Positions 1 through 6,142 of a stretch of 6,164 nt of DNA are shown in pieces; position 1 is the stretch's first letter, and every line of letters begins with the position of its first letter. Under the pieces are notes generated by a model. It did no database searches, had not been told where the DNA came from, and was given only the letters and a program-made list of their open reading frames with translations. This DNA comes from WHSV01 sp050693975 (lineage in GTDB: Bacteria; Actinomycetota; CADDZG01; WHSQ01): contig JBOGWV010000129.1 of NCBI GenBank assembly GCA_050693975.1, positions 1-6,164 of the forward strand, written 5' to 3'. The translations under genes and the position numbers were made by a program.

Positions 1-2162
1 GTCGGTAGCTCCACCGGGACCTCTGTATGCGGTTCGATGCTGATCTTGGGCACGATCCGGTCGAGCCACTTCGGGAACCACCAGTTGGCATCTCCGAGCA
101 GCTCCATTGTCGCCGGCACGAGCACCATGCGCACGATCGTCGCGTCGACGAAGATAGCCACGGCCAGACCCATCCCGAACAGCTTGATCGCGCGCTCGTC
201 GAAGCCGAAGACAAAGGACAGGAACACCGTGATCATGATGGCCGCCGCCGCGGTTATGACGCGCGCCGTGGTGGCCAAACCGTTGGCGACTGCCAGAGCG
301 TTGTCACGCGACACTACGTACTCTTCGCGGATTCGGGACAGCAAGAAGATCTCGTAGTCCATCGAAAGACCGAAGAGAATCGTGAACAACATCATCGGCG
401 CCCAAGCCTCGATGGGGGCGGTGGACTCGATTCCGAGCAGGCTCGCTCCCCAGCCCCATTGGAAGATGGCGACGATGACTCCGTAGGCCGCTCCAATTGA
501 AAGCAGGTTCATGATGGCGGCCTTGAGCGGCACCAGGATCGATCTGAAGACGACCACCAGCAGGAGAAACGACACTGCGATGACGACCGCGATGAGGATG
601 GGCAGTCGCTCGCCGTTGACCTCAGAGAAGTCGATGACCGAGGCGGTAAGTCCCCCTACCAGTACGGGTGTGTCGGTTCCCTCCATCGCCTGTGGGATGA
701 CCTCCTCGCGCAGGTTGTGGACGAGATCGGTCGTCGCTTCGTCTTGGGGCGAAGTGGCCGGGAACACCGTGATGACGGCCGCGTCCCCCGACTCGTTCAT
801 GATCGGCGGGGACGCAGCAACCACGCCCTCTGTTTCACCTATCGTCTGGGTCAGAGCCTCGAGTTGTTCACCCGCAGCAGGGCTCGAGAGGTCGGCGGCC
901 AGCAGCAAGGGGCCGTTGAAGCCCGGTCCGAATCCCTCGCTCAACAAGTCGTAGGCGCGCCGGCTGCTGCGCGTGGTATCGCCCGACCCGGCGTCCGCAA
1001 AGCCCAGCCTCATGTCCAGGACCGGAATCGCAAGCACGAGCAACACCAATAGTCCGGCGACCGCGGGGATCAAAGGCCGGCGCTGCAGCAACCGACTCCA
1101 TCTAAACCAAATGGAGGCACGCGGGTCGTCCTCACCACGGTGGAACCAGGGCAGACGCCAGCGATCGATATTGTGACCGGCGAATCCGATCACCGCCGGT
1201 AGCAACGTCACAGAGGCGAGCATCGTCACGAGCACGGTTGCGGCGCTTCCGACGGCAAGACCCTCAACGAACGCAAAGCCCATGAGCAGCATACCGAGGA
1301 GAGAGATGACCACCACGGTCCCGGCGAACAGCACCGCACGACCCGCCGTCACCAAAGCTGCAAGGTTGGCCGCCTCCGGATCACCCTGAGCATGCAGGTG
1401 TTGCCTATAGCGAGTGACGATAAACAGCGCGTAGTCGATGCCCACTCCGATTCCGATCATCGAGGCGAGCTGCGGCGCGAAGTCCGGCACGTTCAGGAAG
1501 TTCGCGAACAGGAACATGAGCGAAATCCCGATGCCTATCCCGAAGAGAGCCATCATGATCGGAAGGAACATCGCGAGGACGGAGCCGAAGGTCACGAGCA
1601 AGATGACCATCGCGGCAAGGAACCCGATCGATTCGGCGCCGCCGGGCTCTTCGAACTCCGAGAACACAACCGCGCTTCCGCCCGGCTCGATCGTGAGGCC
1701 GGGTTCCTCTGCATCCGCCGCAAGCGTCTTGAGCTCGTTCACCACTTCGATTGGGACGGGCTGTTGATCTAGATTCTCGAACCGAACCGTGGCGAAGCCG
1801 ATCTGTCCGTCGGGCGCGATCTGTCGCGCTCCCTCTTCCGTGTAGGGGCTCTCGACCCCGATTACATGGTGGAGCTCAGACAGATCGGCGAACAGGGCTT
1901 CAAGCGTCGACTTGACCTGCGGGTCCATCACGCCGTCCTCGGCCTGAAAGACGATATCCGCCGTGTCACCGGCGAACGCCGGGAAGCGGTCGAGCAAGAG
2001 ATCGTAGGCCTCTTGAGACTCGGCTCCGGGAAGCGAGAAGTCGTTCGAATAGTCCCCTCCGACGGAGGACGCGAGGAAACCGGAGACGATGAGTGCGACG
2101 ACCCAGATTCCGAGCATCGTCCACCTGCGCCGGTAGCTCCAGCGCGCGACACGTTCCAGCAT
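1..2162 (-). CDS. MMPL-family RND-type membrane transporter (3' end beyond window)
   Basis: Inner-membrane exporter of the MMPL branch of the RND superfamily. Such proteins use the proton gradient to move lipids or hydrophobic compounds outward; the substrate here cannot be told. The frame reads 720 codons from ATG at 2162-2160 to the left edge with no stop. The layout is the family's duplicated one. TM1 is about residues 14-32, and an external domain spans about 33-175. Five helices follow at about 179-197, 202-222, 232-250, 274-293 and 299-325. TM7 is about 364-382, a second external domain spans about 383-520, and the last helices lie at about 521-680. Each half carries the family's D-Y pair: G-I-D-Y-A (D243, Y244) and M-D-Y-E (D602, Y603), the second followed by F-L-L-S-R-I-R. 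The start is backed by a strong Shine-Dalgarno. MMPL proteins are often 700-750 residues, so little is probably missing. It is divergent from the sigma factor gene. Confidence 0.95.
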   Translation of the reverse strand, partial: MLERVARWSYRRRWTMLGIWVVALIVSGFLASSVGGDYSNDFSLPGAESQEAYDLLLDRFPAFAGDTADIVFQAEDGVMDPQVKSTLEALFADLSELHHVIGVESPYTEEGARQIAPDGQIGFATVRFENLDQQPVPIEVVNELKTLAADAEEPGLTIEPGGSAVVFSEFEEPGGAESIGFLAAMVILLVTFGSVLAMFLPIMMALFGIGIGISLMFLFANFLNVPDFAPQLASMIGIGVGIDYALFIVTRYRQHLHAQGDPEAANLAALVTAGRAVLFAGTVVVISLLGMLLMGFAFVEGLAVGSAATVLVTMLASVTLLPAVIGFAGHNIDRWRLPWFHRGEDDPRASIWFRWSRLLQRRPLIPAVAGLLVLLVLAIPVLDMRLGFADAGSGDTTRSSRRAYDLLSEGFGPGFNGPLLLAADLSSPAAGEQLEALTQTIGETEGVVAASPPIMNESGDAAVITVFPATSPQDEATTDLVHNLREEVIPQAMEGTDTPVLVGGLTASVIDFSEVNGERLPILIAVVIAVSFLLLVVVFRSILVPLKAAIMNLLSIGAAYGVIVAIFQWGWGASLLGIESTAPIEAWAPMMLFTILFGLSMDYEIFLLSRIREEYVVSRDNALAVANGLATTARVITAAAAIMITVFLSFVFGFDERAIKLFGMGLAVAIFVDATIVRMVLVPATMELLGDANWWFPKWLDRIVPKISIEPHTEVPVELP

Positions 2163-2366
2163 CAGCTGCACCCCTCCCGGGTTCAAGTTCGTCAGAGCAA
2201 GTCAAGCCTCAGGCTAGTTAAGGGCAACATCCGCCGCTAGGTGGTTCTTCCGAGATTCGAGAATCGGCCACGAAGATTTCAAGCTTTGGCCCGACATTCC
2301 AAACCGAATGCCTTCCTGGAGCGTCTGTACGGGAGTGGAAGCCCGACCGGGAGGCGATTCGAGACG
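2163..2366. promoter_or_regulatory. Divergent intergenic region between transporter and sigma factor
   Basis: About 200 bases with no convincing gene, so promoters for both directions should lie here. Visible items are an 11-base palindrome AGCCTCAGGCT at 2205-2215, a 12-base inverted repeat GATTCGAGAATC at 2254-2265, and a TTGACT on the minus strand at 2205-2200 that resembles a -35 box but has no good -10 box at 17-18 bases. No clear ECF-type promoter (GGAAC with a CGT-type -10) was found. Part of this stretch (2241-2366) is open in the sigma factor frame and could be an N-terminal extension if the GTG at 2241 is used. Confidence 0.4.
2171..2178 (-). promoter_or_regulatory. Shine-Dalgarno of the MMPL transporter
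   Basis: On the minus strand the bases read GGGAGGGG, 8 bases before the ATG at 2162-2160. This fixes the start of the transporter and agrees with a first residue just before the R/W-rich cytoplasmic end and TM1. Confidence 0.75.
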
Positions 2367-2879
2367 TTGGAGTGGGAGTCGGAGTTCGCGGCCTTCTGCG
2401 AGGAAGAACACCCTCGGTTGGTAGGGGCACTCAGCCTGTACTGCGGCGACCGCCTGGTGGCAGAAGAGCTTGCTCAGGACGCTCTTTCCCGGGCGTGTCG
2501 CGATTGGAGAAAGGTTCGCCGCTTGAGTGCCCCGGGAGCATGGACGCATCGGGTGGCGATGAATCTCGCAAACTCCTACTTCCGCAGAGCTGCAGCCGGG
2601 GCCCGTGCGAAGCGCCGCCTCCAGAACGAACAGGGACCCAACAGAGATCCTGATTTCGATCGCGCTGCCGCCTTGGACATCAGAAGCGCGGTCGTGTCCC
2701 TGCCGCGTAGGCAACGAACCGCGCTCGTCCTCCGGTACTACCTCGACCTTCCCGTTCGAGATGTCGCAGCGGTGATGGAGTGCCCCGAGGGGACCGTGAA
2801 GACGCTGACCAGCAAGGCCATCGAATCGTTGAGGCAGAGCCTGACTCTGTCCGAGCTGAAGGGTGTCCGCGATGCTTAG
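2367..2879 (+). CDS. ECF-type RNA polymerase sigma factor (sigma-70 family, SigE-like)
   Basis: Directs RNA polymerase to a specific set of promoters. Only regions 2 and 4 are present, the mark of an ECF (group 4) sigma factor. With the TTG start at 2367 it has 170 residues, usual for the family. Region 2 covers about residues 6-73, with E-E-L-A-Q-D-A-L (34-40) and the W-T-H-R-V-A-M-N-L core of helix 2.4 (59-67). Region 4 covers about 101-157, with L-P-R-R-Q-R (112-117) and the promoter-recognition helix around E-G-T-V-K-T-L (141-147). I prefer TTG 2367 to the in-frame GTG at 2241 for three reasons: the extra 42 residues are basic and unlike region 2, third-position GC there is lower (24/42 against 31/42 in the next 42 codons), and a GGGAGG lies at 2349-2354, though 12 bases away. 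The stop codon overlaps the next gene's start, implying co-translation with its membrane partner. Confidence 0.92.
   Translation: MEWESEFAAFCEEEHPRLVGALSLYCGDRLVAEELAQDALSRACRDWRKVRRLSAPGAWTHRVAMNLANSYFRRAAAGARAKRRLQNEQGPNRDPDFDRAAALDIRSAVVSLPRRQRTALVLRYYLDLPVRDVAAVMECPEGTVKTLTSKAIESLRQSLTLSELKGVRDA
2858..2863 (+). promoter_or_regulatory. Shine-Dalgarno of the kelch membrane protein, inside the sigma gene
   Basis: GAAGGG ends 8 bases before the ATG at 2872. It decides the start: the alternative in-frame GTG at 2863 overlaps this site and so has no usable Shine-Dalgarno. Confidence 0.65.
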
Positions 2880-4164
2880 TGAAGACGTTCGGCGACTGCT
2901 ACTGGATGGCGCGGCAGGCCCCAGCCGGAAGGTCGACGTAGGGCAGGTAATCAGACGGAGCCGGCATCTGCAGCGCGTGCGGATTGTTTCGATGTCAGTG
3001 CTTGGAGCGGCGGCAATTCTCGTCCTCGCGTTCGCGGGTGCGAATCTCGACACCTTCGCTCGGCCGGAACAGCGAGGCGCGGAGCCCAACCCTGCGGCCG
3101 CCATCCCCGAGGGTTGGACCGAGTTTTCTCCCCCACCGGAGACTCGTGAGGGAGTGTCTTTCATCTGGGCCGGATCACGCCTGCTCGCCTGGGGCGGATG
3201 CGATCCGGGCGGGGCGGATCCTTGCGAACCTACTGCCGGCGGCTTTGATTTCAATCCGGTGACGCAGAGCTGGAGACCGCTGCAACCCGCTCCGATCGCG
3301 GGCGCGGACGCCGACGTCGTTTGGACCGGGACGGAGGCGATCTTCCTTCTTGAAGACGAGAATCGTCTGAGGGGGCAAGCCTACGATCCCGCAAGTGGCG
3401 CCTGGCGGGCGATCTCTACTCCGCCGATCGCACCGCGCTTCGGAGCAGTTGCGGTTTGGACCGGCTCTGAAGTCATCCTCTGGGGCGGCGGAAACCCCGA
3501 GGACCCCACCGTTGCCGAAGGTGCGGCTTACGATCCCGCCGGCGACACCTGGCGAAGAATCGCAAGGGCTCCCGTCGGGCTCAATCTCGCAAGCGGCATG
3601 TGGACCGGGCGCGAGATGCTCGTGTTCGGCTCATTGCTCGACGATCGCAACCTCGCCGACACCAGGTGGTCGGTGGGCGCCGCCTACGATCCAGGTACGG
3701 ATACCTGGCGCGAACTCCCGCCCTCTGAGCTGTCTCCGCAGGCAACCTCGGCGGTATGGGTCGGTGACCGCGCGGTGGCCTGGGACTACGAGGTGCACTC
3801 GCAGGAGTACAACGCAGACCTCAACGCGTGGAGCCCACCGGTCAAGATGCCTCTCGATTTCAGCGAGTGCTATCCCGACAGCGTTGTCGTTCGAGACTTT
3901 GTCTTTGCATTCTTCTGTGGACACGCCGCGCTCTACGACGCACACACTGCAACGTGGGAGGAGATCCACGGGGGCCCACTCGATGAGAAGGTCGAGTTCG
4001 GAGGCGGGAGCCGCACGATCGAGCTGTGGCGCTTCGCGGACCTCGCGTCAACGGGCGACACCGTGTTCATGCTCGCTGAAGGCGTAACTGTGAACAAGGG
4101 CGAGGTGTGCTACGGGTGTCCGGGCTCACCGGTTTCCTTCTGGGCCTTTCGACCGCCGGCGTAA
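2872..4164 (+). CDS. One-pass membrane protein with external kelch-type beta-propeller; putative regulator of the adjacent sigma factor
   Basis: A 430-residue protein in three parts. A short basic cytoplasmic segment (1-37, R/K-rich near the membrane) is followed by one helix at about 38-58 (S-V-L-G-A-A-A-I-L-V-L-A). The rest should lie outside the membrane. The external part repeats a kelch-like blade: Y/F-D-x5-W turns at about 125-134, 171-178, 220-227, 272-279, 313-320 and 355-362, alternating with W-x-G-x-E/R strands near 99, 151, 196, 244 and 296 and weaker ones near 340 and 393. This suggests six or seven blades. Six cysteines (110, 117, 333, 349, 413, 416) all lie outside and may form disulfides. 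ATGCTTAG overlaps the sigma stop by 8 bases, so the two are translationally coupled. By position it is a candidate anti-sigma or signal-sensing partner, but the cytoplasmic part is shorter than classical anti-sigma domains. It could instead be an output gene. The ligand is unknown. Confidence 0.85.
   Translation: MLSEDVRRLLLDGAAGPSRKVDVGQVIRRSRHLQRVRIVSMSVLGAAAILVLAFAGANLDTFARPEQRGAEPNPAAAIPEGWTEFSPPPETREGVSFIWAGSRLLAWGGCDPGGADPCEPTAGGFDFNPVTQSWRPLQPAPIAGADADVVWTGTEAIFLLEDENRLRGQAYDPASGAWRAISTPPIAPRFGAVAVWTGSEVILWGGGNPEDPTVAEGAAYDPAGDTWRRIARAPVGLNLASGMWTGREMLVFGSLLDDRNLADTRWSVGAAYDPGTDTWRELPPSELSPQATSAVWVGDRAVAWDYEVHSQEYNADLNAWSPPVKMPLDFSECYPDSVVVRDFVFAFFCGHAALYDAHTATWEEIHGGPLDEKVEFGGGSRTIELWRFADLASTGDTVFMLAEGVTVNKGEVCYGCPGSPVSFWAFRPPA
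3382..3710 (+). repeat. Three DNA-level copies of the propeller blade signature
   Basis: Inside the kelch gene the sequence TACGATCC recurs at 3382, 3529 and 3685, each followed after 11-12 bases by CCTGGCG (3401, 3548, 3704). The copies are 147 and 156 bases apart, that is 49 and 52 codons, matching the blade length. Similarity at nucleotide level suggests these middle blades arose by internal duplication; strong selection on the Y-D-P...W-R turn with shared codon bias could also give it. Confidence 0.6.
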
Positions 4165-4180
4165 GCCCCACCCGTTCTGC

Positions 4181-4202
4181 GTCCGGCGAGTGGGAGCCGG
4201 GC
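4181..4202 (+). terminator. Weak hairpin after the kelch gene, possible terminator
   Basis: GTCCGGC (4181-4187) can pair with GCCGGGC (4196-4202) as seven pairs including one G-U, with an 8-base loop. Only a poor T-rich stretch (GACTTTGG) follows, so this is not a textbook intrinsic terminator. It sits 17 bases after the kelch stop codon and before the topoisomerase start, the right place to separate the two transcripts. Confidence 0.3.
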
Positions 4203-4247
4203 TGACTTTGGTTGGGGCCCGAGCGTGTCGGGAATACCACTTGCACA

Positions 4248-5294
4248 ATGCCCCGCCTTAGACGAGTGGATTGTGCAGGTCCCGGCCTCATGCGCCGTCG
4301 CCGTGGCCGTGGTTTCGAATACTTCGATGCAGACGGTAACCGCATAAAGGATGCCGGGACCCTGGCGCGTGTAAAGGCACTCGTAATCCCGCCCGCGTGG
4401 GAAGAGGTGTGGATCTGTCCCCACCCCTATGGACATCTGCAAGCCGTAGGACGCGACGATGCAGGACGGCGCCAGTACCTCTACCACGAGGATTGGCGGA
4501 CCCGAATGGATCAGAAGAAATTCGATCACATGCTCGAGTTCGCCGATGCTCTTCCCGACCTACGGACAACTGCGCTCGATCATCTCGCTTTAGATCAATT
4601 TCCCCGGGAGAAGGTATTGGGCTGTGCGTTGCGCTTGCTCGATCGCGGGTTCTTCCGGATCGGATCTGAAGGCTACGCCGAGCAGAATCAGACCTACGGC
4701 CTGGCAACGATCCACAAGAAGCATGTAACGCTGGACGGCAACGAGGTGCTCTTCGATTACGTCGGGAAAGGCGGACAGCGGCGGCTCTGGTCCACGGTAG
4801 ATCCTTCGGTGCGCGAGGTGGTGGCGGCGCTCAAGCGAAGACGCTCGGGTGGCCCCGAGTTGCTTGCTTACAAAGACGGCCGGAAGTGGGTGGACGTTAA
4901 GAGCACAGACATCAACGACTACATTCGAGAGATAACCGGCGAAGACTACACAGCGAAGGATTTTCGAACGTGGAACGCCACCGTGCTCGCCTCGGTCGCA
5001 CTTGCCGTCTCTACCGAGGCGACCACCAAGACGGCGCGCAAGCGGGCAATAAGTCGAGCAGTCAAAGAGGTCGCGCACTATCTCGGCAATACCCCGGCCG
5101 TGTCCAGGTCTTCCTACGTCGATCCGAGGGTTTTCGATCGCTTTGGATCCGGCTGGACCATCGCCGGAGCGCTCGACCAGATCGGCGAGGGAGCGGCCTT
5201 CGGCGAACTCGCTACTCAGGGTGCCATTGAAGATGCTGTGCGCGACTTGCTCGCGTACCGCAGGTCTTCCGACGCTCTAGAAAAGGTCGCGTAG
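4248..5294 (+). CDS. DNA topoisomerase IB (poxvirus-like, bacterial type)
   Basis: Relaxes positive and negative supercoils by nicking one strand through a 3'-phosphotyrosyl link, without ATP or metal. The 348-residue length is normal for bacterial members. The N-terminal domain (about 1-90) has R-R-V-D-C-A-G-P-G near the start and I-P-P-A-W-E-E-V-W-I-C (47-57). The catalytic domain follows. The expected active residues are all present: R137 (F-F-R-I-G-S), K174 (Y-V-G-K-G), R240 (K-D-F-R-T-W), N281 (L-G-N-T-P) and the nucleophile Y290 (S-R-S-S-Y-V-D-P-R). From memory, the Deinococcus radiodurans enzyme uses R137, K174, R239, N280 and Y289, a near-perfect match; the viral enzyme has His in place of the Asn. 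ATG 4248 was chosen because homologues begin with P-R-L-R-R-V-D shortly after Met; an in-frame TTG at 4212 would add 12 residues. Its Shine-Dalgarno is weak (GGGA about 14 bases away). The gene stands alone, with an 83-base gap upstream. Confidence 0.95.
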   Translation: MPRLRRVDCAGPGLMRRRRGRGFEYFDADGNRIKDAGTLARVKALVIPPAWEEVWICPHPYGHLQAVGRDDAGRRQYLYHEDWRTRMDQKKFDHMLEFADALPDLRTTALDHLALDQFPREKVLGCALRLLDRGFFRIGSEGYAEQNQTYGLATIHKKHVTLDGNEVLFDYVGKGGQRRLWSTVDPSVREVVAALKRRRSGGPELLAYKDGRKWVDVKSTDINDYIREITGEDYTAKDFRTWNATVLASVALAVSTEATTKTARKRAISRAVKEVAHYLGNTPAVSRSSYVDPRVFDRFGSGWTIAGALDQIGEGAAFGELATQGAIEDAVRDLLAYRRSSDALEKVA

Positions 5295-5361
5295 CCCCGA
5301 GCGCTCTACGCCAGCAGCGGTGAATTCGATCATGATTGGGGTTTCCCGTACCGCTTAGCAG

Positions 5362-5367
5362 AAGGAG
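5362..5367 (+). promoter_or_regulatory. Shine-Dalgarno of the GlcG-like gene
   Basis: AAGGAG lies 5 bases before a GTG at 5373, supporting the GTG start of the GlcG-like protein. Confidence 0.75.
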
Positions 5368-5372
5368 CGATC

Positions 5373-5801
5373 GTGCCGAACCTCACACTGGAGCAGGCGA
5401 TAACCGTTGCCCGAGCAACTCTCGAGAAAGGCCGCGAGGCGGGGTTCAAACCGCTCACGGTCGCGGTCCTGGACGACGCCGGGGTCATCAAAGTGGTACA
5501 TCGCGACGATGGCTCCAGTTTGCTGAGGCCCGATATCGCAGTCGGAAAGGCATGGGGTTCCCTCGGCATGGGGTTGTCGTCCCGGGCGATCGGCGAACTT
5601 GCGGCCGAGCGACCGCAGTTCGCGGCATCCCTGGCTGTGCTCGCCGGAGGACGCGTGGTGCCGGTCGCCGGCGGCGTGCTCGTTCGGGACGGATCCGGTG
5701 ACGTCGTCGGGGCCGTGGGAGTCACCGGCGACACCTCGGACAACGACGAGGAATGCGCACTTCGCGGCATCGAAGCAGCCGGTCTCCAAGCGGGCCGATA
5801 G
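5373..5801 (+). CDS. GlcG/HbpS (DUF336) family heme-binding-like protein
   Basis: A 142-residue single-domain protein of the GlcG/HbpS family. Its members include the extracellular heme-binding HbpS of Streptomyces and the GlcG protein of glycolate operons; many are soluble and of unknown role. Family signs in order are a helical start L-T-L-E-Q-A (4-9), the strand L-T-V-A-V-L-D-D-A-G (28-37), the helix R-P-D-I-A-V-G-K-A-W (52-61), and the glycine-rich end P-V-A-G-G-V-L-V (97-104) followed by G-A-V-G-V-T-G-D-T-S-D-N-D-E (113-126). The length is usual for the core domain, and no signal peptide is seen, so it should be cytoplasmic. The GTG start at 5373 is supported by AAGGAG 5 bases upstream. 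No glycolate oxidase or two-component genes are nearby, so neither the GlcG nor the HbpS role is implied. Heme or other cofactor binding cannot be judged from sequence. The gaps on each side are 78 and 107 bases. Confidence 0.9.
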   Translation: MPNLTLEQAITVARATLEKGREAGFKPLTVAVLDDAGVIKVVHRDDGSSLLRPDIAVGKAWGSLGMGLSSRAIGELAAERPQFAASLAVLAGGRVVPVAGGVLVRDGSGDVVGAVGVTGDTSDNDEECALRGIEAAGLQAGR

Positions 5802-5812
5802 CTCTCGGACCC

Positions 5813-5850
5813 GAAGTGGCACCAATTCGCTTCTCGTGGTAGTCCACTTC
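5813..5850 (+). terminator. Stem-loop between the GlcG-like and zinc-ribbon genes
   Basis: GAAGTGG (5813-5819) pairs perfectly with CCACTTC (5844-5850). Inside, ACCA (5821-5824) pairs with TGGT (5837-5840) across a one-base/three-base internal bulge, leaving a 12-base loop. That makes 11 pairs in a 107-base gap, 11 bases after the GlcG-like stop. No T-run follows directly (ATTTCTT comes about 20 bases later), so it may be a weak terminator, an mRNA-stabilising hairpin or a protein-binding inverted repeat. Confidence 0.4.
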
Positions 5851-5897
5851 ATGCTCGAGAACGACGAGACATTTCTTGCTCCGTAAGAGACCTAGAT

Positions 5898-5903
5898 AGG
5901 TGG
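5898..5903 (+). promoter_or_regulatory. Shine-Dalgarno of the zinc-ribbon gene
   Basis: AGGTGG lies 5 bases before ATG 5909. The alternative GTG start at 5900 is inside this site, so ATG 5909 is the better start. Confidence 0.6.
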
Positions 5904-5908
5904 CAATC

Positions 5909-6142
5909 ATGGACTGTCCCGTAGATGGCACGCAGCTGATGATGTCGGAACGGCAAGGGATTGAGATCGACTACTGCCCGCAATGCAGAGGTGTGTGGCT
6001 TGACCGCGGTGAGCTCGACAAGATCATCGAGCGCGCGGACAACGAGGTGCAACCGCGGCAGCCCTCTCACAGCCGGGAGTCTCAACCCAAGAAGAAGAGG
6101 AAGAATATGTTGAGCGAACTCTTCGAACTCGGTGGTGGATGA
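5909..6142 (+). CDS. Small TFIIB-type zinc-ribbon protein (zf-TFIIB family)
   Basis: A 77-residue protein of the bacterial zf-TFIIB family, function unknown. The N-terminal half is the ribbon: C-P-V-D-G at 3-7, then I-D-Y-C-P-Q-C-R-G-V-W-L-D-R-G-E-L at 20-36, the family hallmark. The metal ligands visible are C3, C23 and C26. The position expected for the second cysteine of the first knuckle is D6, so binding would need Asp or another residue as the fourth ligand; I recall the C-P-V-D variant as common in the family. A polar linker (about 44-59) leads to a lysine/arginine cluster P-K-K-K-R-K (61-66) and a short hydrophobic end (M-L-S-E-L-F-E-L), also seen in relatives. There is no signal peptide or membrane segment, so it should be cytoplasmic, perhaps binding nucleic acid or protein. 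ATG 5909 is preferred to GTG 5900 because the Shine-Dalgarno overlaps the latter. Confidence 0.9.
   Translation: MDCPVDGTQLMMSERQGIEIDYCPQCRGVWLDRGELDKIIERADNEVQPRQPSHSRESQPKKKRKNMLSELFELGGG

Noticed and set aside
27..1772. Several plus-strand open frames of 100-157 codons (for example 27-500, 511-954, 1392-1772).
   Set aside because: They lie opposite the MMPL transporter, whose minus-strand frame is unbroken for 720 codons with family motifs; the plus-strand products are low-complexity, His/Asp/Arg-rich shadows.
2200..2205. TTGACT on the minus strand as a -35 box for the MMPL gene.
   Set aside because: At 17-18 bases the would-be -10 region reads ACCCGG or CCCGGG, unlike a -10 box, so no promoter is called.
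2214..3254. A 346-codon minus-strand open frame across the sigma factor and the start of the kelch gene.
   Set aside because: The product is Ser/Pro/Arg-rich with no recognisable domain, and the opposite strand encodes clear sigma regions 2 and 4 and kelch blades.
3395..4087. A 230-codon plus-strand frame within the kelch gene.
   Set aside because: It is an out-of-frame shadow; the product is Ser/Arg/Thr-rich with no domain, and the kelch frame shows regular blade motifs through the same bases.
4590..5078. A 162-codon minus-strand frame opposite topoisomerase IB.
   Set aside because: The topoisomerase frame carries all catalytic residues here; the antisense product matches nothing I recognise.
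5316..5355. Inverted repeat AGCGGT/ACCGCT and palindrome ATCATGAT before the GlcG-like gene.
   Set aside because: Six-base arms with a 28-base loop and an 8-base palindrome are expected by chance; no clear terminator or operator form.
5355..5852. A 165-codon minus-strand frame opposite the GlcG-like gene.
   Set aside because: The plus-strand gene has a good Shine-Dalgarno and family motifs; the antisense frame is a by-product of high GC content.
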